Origin: Gari tellinella | Lineage: Eukaryota > Mollusca > Bivalvia > Cardiida > Psammobiidae | Direction: 5' to 3' | Assembly (NCBI GenBank): GCA_922989275.2 | Contig: OV277868.1 | Coordinates: 51,892,216 to 51,956,215 of the forward strand | DNA: 64,000 nt | Part shown: positions 21,201 through 33,200 of the stretch, piece by piece | Position numbering within the stretch: the first letter of the stretch is position 1 | How the letters are laid out: every line of letters starts with the position of its first letter | Program-made: the position numbers and the translations under genes | Notes under the pieces: model-generated | The model's database searches: none | Seen by the model: only the letters and a program-made list of their open reading frames with translations | Told to the model about the DNA's origin: nothing

Positions 21201-24200
21201 TGTTAACACTCTAGAGGCTACAAATTTCATTGGATCTTCATGAAACTTCATCAATATGATTGCCCCAATTAAATCTAGGCCAAGTTCGAATGTGGGTCAT
21301 GTCCGGTCAAAAACTAGGTCACTAGGTCAAATCTTCGAAAAACCTCGTTAACACTCTAGAGACTACAAATTTCATTGGATCTTCATGAAACTTCATCAAA
21401 ATGTTTGCCTCAATGAAATCTAGGTCAAGTTCGAATGTGGGTCATGTCCGGTCAAAAACTAGGTCACTAGGTCAAATTATCGAAAAACCTTGTTAACACT
21501 CTAGAGGCTACTAATTTCATTTGATCATCATGAAACTTCATCAATATAATTGCCTCAATAAAATCTAGGCCAAGTTCGAATATGGGTCATGTCCGGTCAA
21601 AAACTAGGTCACTAGGTCAAATTATCGAAAAACCTTGTTAACACTCTAGAGACTACAAATTTCATTTGATCTTCATGAAACTTCATCAAAATGTTTGCCT
21701 CAATGAAACCTAGATCAACTTCGAATGTGGGTCTTGTCTGGTCAAAAACTAGGTCACTAGGTCAAATTATCGAAAAACCTTGTTAACACTCTAGAGGCTA
21801 CAAATTTCATTTGATCTTCATGAAACTTCATCAATATGATTGCCTCAATGAAATCTAGGCCAAGTTCGAATGTGGGTCATGTTTGGTCAAAAACTAGGTC
21901 ACTAGGTCAAATCATCGAAAAACCTCGTTAACACTCTATAGAGACAACAAAATTCATTGAATCTTCATGAAACTTGAACAAAATGTTTGTCTCATTGAAA
22001 TCGAGGTGAAGTTAGAATGAGGGTCATGCCCGGTCAAAAACTAGGTCACACTGTGTACATGGTTACATGGTTACCAGGTGAGCGATTTAGGGCCATAGTG
22101 GCCCTTGTTTTTATGCTTATATCCTTGATTCTCATACATCAGAACCCTCCCATGACTCCAGAAGCATCCCAAAAACGCTTAATAGGAGGCATGCAATCTT
22201 GTTTCATATGTCATCATAAAAGCAGTTCCAGTTTGGTATTAGATGTAGGTAGCAGCACAGCTTGAAAAAAACTAGGAATTTAGAGAAACTTTGAAGCAAA
22301 ATATGTTTTCAAAAAAACATACCAAAATTGATCATGAACCTTATTTTGTTAATACAAAAATATAGAATATAGAATACTGACAAGAGAAAACCCGGCTGGA
22401 ATGTTACTTTGGTGTCACATATCATTGACTAGTTTCGTCCTTGTTTGGACTCATCAGAATGAATGAGATGTACCATTGTGGCATCTCACTTTTATACCTG
22501 AGGGTTGCTACCATGTGACCTTTGTTTGGCATCATGGTTTCTAAGCATGTGTTATTTACACAGCTTTTGATGATGACAGTCATTATGATGTCATCAGTTG
22601 ATGTGGTTTCAACATCATGACGTCACAACGTCGAGTTGATGTCATGACGTCATCATGATGTCATCTGTTGCTATGGCTGCTGTTTTGCAGTCCTAAGCAT
22701 GTCCTATCTTATCCATACTTAGCAATTGACCTTGACTGGAGTTGCTTCTCAAATCTTCTTGTTTCTCTGTATATTTATAAGTAGATTTCTGGACCAACTC
22801 TTCTTTAGAATTGTTCTTCATTTTAGAAACAGGCTTGATCTTCTGTTTAGACCTCCAGAAATTGGCAATTTTTTACCAGCAGACCAACATTATGTGGTTT
22901 GCTTAGTTGGAACAACTATTTGTGTCCATGGATAAGATAGAAAAAGTAATTCTCAGGTATAAAATAGAAAGAGACAACCAGTTACTGTTTGAACAACAGT
23001 TACCCTTTGTGTTCCTCTTTCAGTGACATCTGTAACGTTTTCCATATTTGCGTTTGACCGACAGACAGCATCACAATGCTTCAGAAGAAAAGTGACATAC
23101 TACGACATAAATAAGTGAAAACAGAATGATGCTGGCTGGGAATAGACACGTCCACAGCTTGCTATTCTTGCTAGTTTAGACTTCCTAAAGGAAAAGGAAG
23201 GTTTACAAACCGAAACTTCTATGAGCCCGGTTTCTGAAGACTTGCTCCTTTTTGAAGCAGCTCTTCTGTGGACTTGCTTCTATTTGAAGCAGCTCCTCTG
23301 GGGACTTGCTCCTATTTGAAGCAGTTCCTCTGGGGACTTGCTCCTATTTGAAGCAGCTCCTCTGGGGACTTGCTCCTATTTGAAGCAGCTCCTCTGGGGA
23401 CTTGCTCCTATTTGAAGCAGCTCCTCTGGGGACTTGCTTCTGTTTGAAGTAGCTCCTCTGGGGACTTGCTTCTATTTGAAGCAGCTCCTCTGGAGACTTG
23501 CTCCTATTTGAAGCAGCTCCTCTGGGGATTTGCTCCTGTTTGAAGCAGCTCCTCTGGGGACTTGCTTCTATTTGAAGCAGCTCCTCTGGGGACTTGCTCC
23601 TATTTGAAGCAGCTCCTCTGGGGACTTGCTCCTATTTGAAGCAGACCTCTTCTGGGGACTTGCTCCTGTTTGAAGCAGACCTCTTCTGGAGACTTGTTCC
23701 TTTTAGGTTCTCTAAACAGCAAAGCAAGAGCAGCTTAATCTGCAGTTTGTGTACTGTCCATTTCGGTCCAGACAATTTTCCCTTGTCAGCATAAGCAGTA
23801 GACAATACAAAAATATAGAATACTGACAAGAGAAAACCCGGCTGGAATGTTACTTTGGTGTCACATATCATTGACTAGTTATTTTGTTAATTAATGTTCC
23901 TTGGTAAAACAGTTTCGAATAACAATAACAGTATATTTAATGTGTTATAAAAATATAAGTTTCTACACATTAATTATATTTACCAGAGCAACAGATAAGG
24001 GTAGTTTTTCAAAACTTAAAATCTTTATTTTTGAATTAAACCCTATGGTGTCACTACTCATTAGAATCGTCTCTTCGAGACGATTCTAATGAATAGTAAC
24101 ACCATAGGATTTGGTACTGAAATGAGTGAGAAAATGTTAGATTTGTTGAAATAACTACCTCTTATCTGGAGCCCTGATATTTACAGGTTCTAGATGTTAA

Positions 24201-27200
24201 TGCAGACTTCAGCAGAAGCAAGCCTCGTAGCTCATGGAGGCTGTTCAAAGGAAAATCCACTAATCAGATTGATAAGTTAGATTCCCCAGATGCTTCAGCG
24301 AAGCAAAATCCACAGCCTCAACTCGCAGTGCCGCTGGTAGAGGCTCTGTTTATGCCAGACTTCCCAGTGAAAAGTAGTGACACAGATTTTGATGTAAGTA
24401 TCGTTATCTACATGCATGTATATCTCGTCATTGCACATTCTGTATACATAGACCATATATATATACAATAGCTTTGAAATAGTGCAACACAATTCCTTAA
24501 CCCATTACCTGTTTCTAGTTTTGAAGATAGTTGCCCACTTAAAGCAGGTTGAAAGTAAAGCAGAATGTGCCTTACCACACATTCTGCTTTTCTTTCAGCC
24601 TGCTTTAATAGATCTATTCTCTGCTAGAATATAGAAAATATATTTTTATGATTTTTATTGGTAAAAGTATACATTCAAACTTTTTTCTTCAGTAGAGAAA
24701 TAAAGTAAAGGCATAAAAAGGTGTATTCATTGGGTAATGGGTTAAAGGAATAATAAGAGAATACTGATGGTATAAACGGCATTTATAAGTGTGTGTGAGA
24801 GGGGGACATACAGTATAATCTCTCTGTTACAACCACTGAAAAGAAGGCTAATTGACTGCATAAAAGACAGGTTACAGCTTAAAGCAAGGTGAACAGAAAG
24901 CTCCAAATGGAGCTTTCTGTTTAGCGTTCTCTTTGCATTAAGCAGTCACCTGCCTTAAACACCTGCTAATATACACAATTTAGTGATTATAATAGTCTTA
25001 ATAGAGAAGTTTTACTACATATAGTTATACTCATAATTATTATACTGGAATCTCTTCATCTGTATATATTTGTCCGTCCATCCATCTGTTGACTCAGGAA
25101 CTTTACTCTATCATCCTTCAACAGATCTTTCTGAAATTTTGCAGTTTTGTTGAGCACCTTCATCCATCTGAAGTTTCGGTTTTACTTCCATATTGCTTTA
25201 AGCTTCCACTTGCACTTTAAATTATCAATTAACCTAATTTTTAGTGGTCATATTGAAAAGGTTATACAGTACAGTCAAACTTTGATTAACTCAAATACGC
25301 TTTAGTCTTTTAAAAGCGAGACTGAGATATATAGGATCCGTCATGAGTCGATGTTTAAGACAAGCTGATCTCAAACGAGTCTAGAATTGAAATGTTATTA
25401 AGCGAGCCTTAGCTCGCTTAATAACTTTTCTATTCTAGACGAGTTTGAGATCAACTTGTCTTAAACATCGATAAGTGACAGATTCTTTTTCTCACTTTAC
25501 CAAAGATTTAAGCTATTTTTTAAGCAATATGCATTTTTTTTTGAACCTCGGTGACGTCAAAACGCCGTTTTAAATAGTGACGTTATAGTGACGTCATCAA
25601 AGTGATCTTACACATGTTGGAGATAAGGATATTCTTCATTGTTGTTCGCTGTAGAAAACAGGGGTAGTTATGTGAGAAATTGAAGATCAACTGTAATTTG
25701 TTTGGTGTTGTTTTAGATAATTGATGTGATAGCCAAGGGGGCCTATGGGAATGTGGTGAAGGTGAGGAGAGAAGATGACAAACAGTATTATGCCATGAAG
25801 GTAAGCACTCCAGTTTGATGGATCTGGGTCCGAGGTTATAAAGCTTTTGATTTGAGTCTGAGTGTGTTCTCAAGCATTTGATTGGTCAGGTCTGAGTGTG
25901 TTCTCAAGCATTTGATTGGTCAGATTTGAGCCTAGGCTCAAATCTGACCAATCTAATGCTTGAGAACACACTCAGGCTCAACTCAAAACCCTTCATAACC
26001 TTGGAGCCAGGGCTTCAGATAAGAGTGGGTAAACTGAGCATTTCCAACCTTTTTCCATTAACCCATTACCCCTTAAAAACGCATTTTTACTTTTACGCCT
26101 CTATTTATTCCTCCACTGAAGAATATAGTTCCAATTTATAAAGTCATTATTATGAAAAATAAGAAAAAGTTTCTATATCTTGAAAAGTGTAGCTTAAAGC
26201 AGGCTGAAAGTAAAGCAGAATGCGCCTTAAGGCGCATTCTGCTTTACTTTCAACCTGCTTTAAGTAGTCACCGGTTTTCAAAACTAGAAATAGGCTATGG
26301 GGTAATGGGTTAAAACCCTATGTTGTGACCACTCATTAGAATTGTCTCTTCGAGGCAATTCTAATAAGTGATAACAAGAGAGGGTTTATTGAGAAATAAG
26401 GACACTGGTATTTGAAATATGTACTTTATCTAGAGCTCTGATGGATTTTGGTATTTGAGATGACTTTCTATCTGGAACTATAGTTGTATGTATATGAACT
26501 GTGCTCAAGCAAATGGGTCATCAAGCACTACAAACAATGTAGAACCTTATCATGCATTTCATTTCAACAAGTGTTAAAGGCTTTACCCCACAGCCTGTTT
26601 CTAGTTTTGAAGATATGTGACTACATAAAGCAGGTTGAAAGTTAAGCAGATTGCACCTTAAAGAGACTCGCAACCAGATTGAGCTTTAAAAATAGTAATT
26701 TGTAAATATATGTCAAACGCTTATATAAACGGGTAAGAATTAGATTAGGATATGAAATTCTGTTAAAAAATAGATTTTAATAAAAAAATATATTGAGCTC
26801 TTGTGGGATAAGAACCCGTGACCCAGCATGTGGGGACAGAAAAGCAAAATAAGGCAAACCCTTAGCACACTGAGCCACAGGGGTTATTTATATATGTGGG
26901 ATCGATTTAGCGTACTTCTTTGTGTAGAGCTGGAGAGTACATAATTTGGCCTGGGTTTATGTCCGAGCCCGTGATCAGTTTCTTCTGCGTCGAAAGATGC
27001 AACGGATAAAGCAATGAAAAATATTTAAAAAACTAAGATTTGAAGACTTTTCTTGAGGGTGTTTTTAGACTGGTCTTATTTTTCTAATGCCAGATGCACG
27101 ATAATGCTTCACATTTGGTTTTATTTAAGTATTTTCTTTTATTTTTGCAAATACACCATCTGGTTGCGAGTCTCTTTAAGGCGCATTCTGCTTTACTTTC

Positions 27201-30200
27201 AGCCTGCTTTAAGCTATTATCTGCTAGAATATAGAAAATATTTCTAATAGTTTTTTTTTGTGACAGTATAAATTGGAACTAATTTCTTCAGTAGAGGAAT
27301 TAATTAAAGAAAAAGGTGTATTTATGGGGTAATTTGTTAAATGAGAAATTTGGCACTTAAAAATTCAGTTTTAATGTTGGTAGCAAACATTCGTTACATG
27401 AATACAGTTGTATAGGGTAAAACCTCAACAGTCAGATTTCTTGGTGTAAAGCCAGTATTTTCTCTATCTGACAACCAATTGTCTTAGTTGAAATTATTAC
27501 CATTAATGCTTATATTTCAAGGACCAAGTATAAACATTCATAGCAAACAATGAAGTCCCAGTTCATTCAGAAGTGTACTAAATTTTAGGAGCCCTGATCA
27601 AAGTCTGCACTCTTTGTTATACAGTCGAAACTCGATACTTTGAACTTGCGTTAGTTCGAACATACCTATATTTCAAAGTTAAAACGTGGCTTAGCCAGGT
27701 TTTAACTTTGAAATATGGGTATCTTCAAACTAACGCGAGATCGAGTTATTAAAATCAAACTTATGAAATACTGGTAAATTGGTAATGTTGATTTAAGCGA
27801 GTTCAAAGTATCGAGTTTCGACTGTACCTCAAACAAATCCCTCAAGAGTATGTCAACAGGGGCCCATTACATTAAACTTTGTACGACAAAAGTTGTCGTA
27901 AGTCAGATTAAAACGGGCTCAATTATTATTTATTGCTCCATCCGATCCTGTCTTGTGACATCTCTTTGGAATCGTCTTGAAAAAATGATTCAAAAGAGAT
28001 GTCACAAGACAGGATTAGATAAAAAAAAAATCAGAAAGTAAATGTATCTTAAAAGTTTTGACTTACAACCGTTTTTGAAGTACAACGTTTTATGAAACAA
28101 GCCCCTGATACTTTATCAGAAGAAGTTACACACTATGGCTTTATATGTTTCAGGTCCTGGATAAGAAGCAGATCATAGTGGAAAGTGCAATACAGCAATG
28201 CAAAGACGAGGCAGCTATACAGGTACTGCCTGTTGCTAATGATTTTGAACCCCCTTATTAACCCTTTGAACCCTAGTCCCGCATATAGGCGTGCTTTTCA
28301 AACAGGTTACATGTGAATAGTACACTTGTCCTATGCAAACAGTGAAGACCCAGATCAGAGGGCTCCTAGGAGCCCTCTGATCAGGGTCTTCACTGTTTGT
28401 CACAATGCCAAACATTGACAAAAACAACCCTTAAAATTCAGAAATGGACTAGACTAAAATGGAAACTGGAATTGTCCATTTAAAGTTTCAGGGAGGAAAG
28501 AGTTAAACAGTAGAGCCTCTCTATTACGGCCACTTATTTTTGTTATCTATTAGGTGTTTTAGACAGGTGACTGCTTAAAACAAGGTGACAGTAAAACAGA
28601 AATCTTCATCAGGAGCTTTCTGTTTTACTATCACCTTGCTTTAAGCTGTCATCTGTTTTTATGCAGTCAATTAGTCTCTAATTTATTGGATGTAATAGAA
28701 AGGTTTTACTGAATTACTATATTTGCTTGCTTTGCTTCACGCCCACTTACTAAACAGTTTTATTTGAAGCGATGTGTTAATATTATTCCGCAAAAGGTCT
28801 CGAAAGAAGCTTTGATTTATATCACATATCTGTATTTCTAGATCGAAATCCTATTACAGTGAGGCTCCCTCATGACAAAGTCCTTAGGACTGTCTGATTT
28901 CTTTCCTCATGTCAAAATTGTGTTATTGCAGTTCCATTTTACTATACGTCAATTAGAGTTTGGGAATAAAGTTTGCTAAGTTGTATCCAATAATTCCTTA
29001 TATGTGAGCTTTTCTGTATAAAAAAAAAATCAGAGGCATGCAGACAAATGTGTACTGCCAATTAGTATGATCTATTAATAGCCAGACATCATTAAAATTT
29101 GATGATAACGCTTAACACACAACATAGTTACCAGTCAGTCAACAGTGAATGCAGGGCTGCCATAAGTTGATCATAAAAAATTCTAATATTTCCAAATTTT
29201 CTATTTTTTCAAGCATGGTTACTTAAAGCAGGTTGAAAGTAAAGCAGAATGTGCCTTAAGGCACATTCTGCTTTACTTTAACCTGCTTTAAGCTATCATC
29301 TGCTTGGATAAAAATCTAGAGATTTTGGAAAAATCTAAAGATTTTGGAAAAATCTGGAGAAATGGTAGCCCTGTGAATGTAGTATGGCTTTTGGCATTCA
29401 TTGAATATCAAGTTGAAAAATTATGAAGACAATGAATAAACCATAATAATGTTCTAGAGCAATCAGTAATTCTTGTCAACTTATAGTGGGTACCAGTGAC
29501 TGAGTCAGCTCAAACCATGCTCAAGCATTGTGTTATAAATACTGTTAGTTAATGAGAATGGCCGATTACATAGAATACTGATATCGTTCGATCAACTATC
29601 TTAACCCTTATCCTGCCGTGATGTCGACTGCTTCGAAATTGTCATCTGCAAAGTTTGTTAAAAGTTAGATTTTAGAAACAATTAAGTAAAGACCTAAAGA
29701 CCAGTGTGATTGTCAAACAGTTTGGATCCAGATCAGATGCCGCGTTATGCGGCGTCTGATCTGGATCTTAACTGTTCGCAAAATTCCATAAAGTCGTGAG
29801 CAGCAGACAAAGGGTTAAAAATAAAATACATGTAGTTTATCATTTTACCTTAAATTTAGTGTTTGTTGTACAGAATTAAAGAAATGTTTTTCAATGCTCT
29901 TTGTTGTTACTTACAGAGTATACTAGGCGACCATCCGTTCATAGTGAAATGTCTAGAGTACTGGCAGTCGAGGAAACACCTGTATATAGGTAATACTGTT
30001 AGACTTATGTTGGTTTTGCTTCATACTTTAGCCATTCAATAACTATAAACAGTAGAGAAGACATCATTCAAATTTCTTTCCGTTTTAAATGAAACTGAAT
30101 GAAAACAAAATACAGTTAAATGTAGATTATTCAAATTTTTGAAAATATTATCAATTAGTTTAATTCTAAAAAGCTAATAGTTTTGGAGGCTTGTCAGAAG

Positions 30201-33200
30201 TCGGGCTCCCCAGCATCGTTATGATCTGGCTCCTGTTTGCAAAGGACATTTGTGCTTGAAAATAATCACATTTATTGGGAAAGAATACCATCTTCTCCCG
30301 AAAGTATTTACAGTTTACTGTAATCACCAATCGTAATACTCTGTTCTGTTCTTAACACATTCAACCCTAGCAAGGAGTATACTCGTCATTTACAAACAGT
30401 ATACCTGTTAGGATTTCACTTGTCCCATGCAAACAGTGTATACCTTGATCATAGGGCTCCTTAAGGAGCCCTCTGATCAGGGTCTACACTGTTTATCATT
30501 TTGAAATATATTGTTAAAATTAACCATAGTCAAAAAATGAACTAGACTTGTTTTGAAATTGGAATTGTCCATTAAAAGTTTCAGGGGTGAATGAGTTAAT
30601 ACCAGTCAGGATGGAACTCCTTTAACCCTTTACTCTATAGTCTGTTTCTAAGTTTAAAGACAGGTGCCCATTTAGCCTTAACTCTTTCCTCCCTGAAACT
30701 TTAAGTGGACAATTCCAGTCTGCATTTAAGTCAAGTCCATTTCTGACTTTTAAGGGGTGTTTTTGTCAATTTTTGGTTCTATGACAAACAGTGAAGACCC
30801 AGATCAGAGGGCTCCTTTCGGAGCCCTCTGATCTGGGTCTTCACTATTTGCATAGGACAAGTGTACTATTCACATGTACACTGTTTGAAAAGGACGCCTA
30901 TATGCGGGACTAGGGTTCAAAGGGTTAAGGCGTATTCAGCTTTACTTTCAACCTGCTTCAAGTTACCATCTACTAGTGTAGAGCCCATTTGGAAATACTT
31001 CTTATGGTGCATATTCATAACTGTGTAAAGAGGAACTACTTTCTTAAGTCAAGGAAAAGTTTAAGATGTAAAAAGACATATTCATGGAATAGTGTGTTGT
31101 TAAAGGATAGTACCTTGCTGTCTGATCCAAACTGTTTGATGCTCTTAGCGATACCCTTTGTCAAACAACCTCTAATCTTGCATAAGACATCAATGAAAAC
31201 AAAAGAATTTCAGAGCAGAGAGCTGTGGCAGGATTAACTTTGGTGTATAGTGGTTGTGATAGGGTTGCCTCTTTCACCCCTCAGACTATTAGTAGACAAT
31301 TCCAGTTTCCAATTAGGTTTAGTCCAGTTTTACATTATCTAAGATTGATTTAAACAATATATTACAAAATAGCAAACTGTGCAGACCCTGATCAGAGGGC
31401 TCCTTTAGAATTCCACTTATCAGGGTCTACTCTGTTAGCAAATAGAAAAGTGTACTCTTAAAATGTATATTGTTTGCATATGACGGTTATACTCGGTGCT
31501 TGGGTTGAATGTGTTTAAAGATTGTTGTTTTATGATTGGGCTTTGTCAAATTGATTTTTTTTTACCCACATATTAATTGTTTATCTGATTACAGTTTTAG
31601 AATATATCCCATATGGTGACATGTTTACACTATGGACATTTCATGGGTATTTTCCTGAGGGTCTTGTGCGGCTTTATGTGGCCCAGTTAGCCATGGTGCT
31701 AGGTAAGTAGCTGCTTGTTAAATTCTACATTTGTTTAGGACAGCCAGTCACTTATCACTCATAACATTATTCATTGTTTAACCCTTTACTCCATACCCCA
31801 TTTCTAGTTTTGAAAACATGTGACCACTTAAAGCAGGTTGAAAGTAAAGCAGAATGTGCCTTAAGGCACATTCTGCTTTACTTTCAGTCTGCTTTAAGTT
31901 ACTATCTGCTAGTGTATATAGAATATTTCTTATGATATATATTAAAGACTGTAGAAATCAAAGCTATTTTCTTCAGTGGATGATTAAATTGAATGCGCTA
32001 AAAGGTGCTTCTATTGGGGAAAGGGTTAAACAAATGGGTGCTTAAAACAAGCATACACATTTTTCTGCTCTATCAACTTTATTTTAATAGTCAACTGTCA
32101 GGATGTTGGAAAATAATTTTATTGGTTTTTATCAGCGCAGTGTAGAACAATTGATTTCTTGACTCTTAGGCCTTATCAGGTTAATATGTAGCAACTTAAC
32201 ATTTTATTTAAATATTTTATTTTTAAATTCTTTGTCGTAAAAAAAATTTGTTCGGTCTTAAATGAGATGTCATTGCGCATGCCCTAAGCAGTTCATTGCA
32301 AATGGCAGAGAGGGAAAGCTCACGTTATTTTCAAATTTCGTATCACATGTTCTTAACCCTTTCATTTGCAAGCTACTTTAAATAAAACCCATAACATGTT
32401 TCAAGTTTTGAAGACAGGTGACCACTTAAAGCAGGTTAAAAGTAAAGCAGAATACACCTTGAGGTGCATTTTGCTTTACTTTCTGCCTACTGAGCCTGTT
32501 AATCTTTCATCTGCTAGAATATAGAAAATATGTTTTTAATACAAATTCATAATTGTATAAGTTGGAACTATTTTCTTCAGTGAAGGAATAAATTAAAGGT
32601 ATATTTATGGGTAATGGGTAATCAGTGTTATGTGGGGACACTTTTCTCCAAGTTTCATAAATGTTGTACAAAAATTGACAGAATTATGCCCCTTTTAGCT
32701 TGAAATTTGATCATTTATTTTTTTCCAGATTATCTGCACAAGTCAGGGGTGATATACAGAGATATGAAGGTATTTATATCTTACTGTTGTTGTTTTCTAT
32801 CTTTGATGCCGGAAGCATAATTATAGTGATTGACTTGTCTGTCCTTTTGTGCATTGGTCTTTGAATGCAAGGTTAACCAGATTTTACCATTGCTAACTAG
32901 AATGTTTGGGTACTCTTACAGTTGATGGTTGAGACCAATGCAAATCCACTCATATCACCCTACCTTGATTTGACCTCCACCTAATTGAGACTTGCATACT
33001 ACCAGGTTCCGAGGTTAGAAAACGAGTCTAAACTCGTTCCCAAGCATTTGATTGGTCAGATTTGAGCCTAGGCTCAAATCTGACAAATCAAATGCTTGGG
33101 AACTCACTCAGACTCAACTAAAATGCTTTATAACCTCGGAACCTGGGGTATGAGCAGCTATTGAACACAGCCTCTTGTTTATTTTTTTGTCAATAGCTTC

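Larger units (their letters stand above)
22353..23878 (-). mobile_element. Hammerhead-bearing Penelope-like or retrozyme-like element
   Basis: A 12-bp duplication TTATTTTGTTAA flanks it (22341-22352 and 23879-23890). About 75 bp is directly repeated at both ends (22353-22429 and 23806-23878; GACAAGAG, CCCGGCTGGAATGTTACTTT, GTGTCACATATCATTGACTA). The copy at the left (3' on the minus strand) is preceded by a complete hammerhead ribozyme; the other begins just before its cleavage site. The body holds TGACGTCA-like sequence and a 32-bp minisatellite but no reverse transcriptase, so it is non-autonomous. Terminal repeats with type I hammerheads are known from Penelope-like elements and animal retrozymes; which one this is remains inference. 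Confidence 0.75.

Noticed and set aside
23241..23701. Possible CRISPR-like repeat array
   Set aside because: The repeats are contiguous 32-bp units without distinct spacers, in a metazoan intron.
22353..23878. LTR retrotransposon
   Set aside because: The terminal repeats are only about 75 bp, lack TG...CA ends, and show no primer-binding site, gag or pol; the hammerhead points to a Penelope-like or retrozyme origin.
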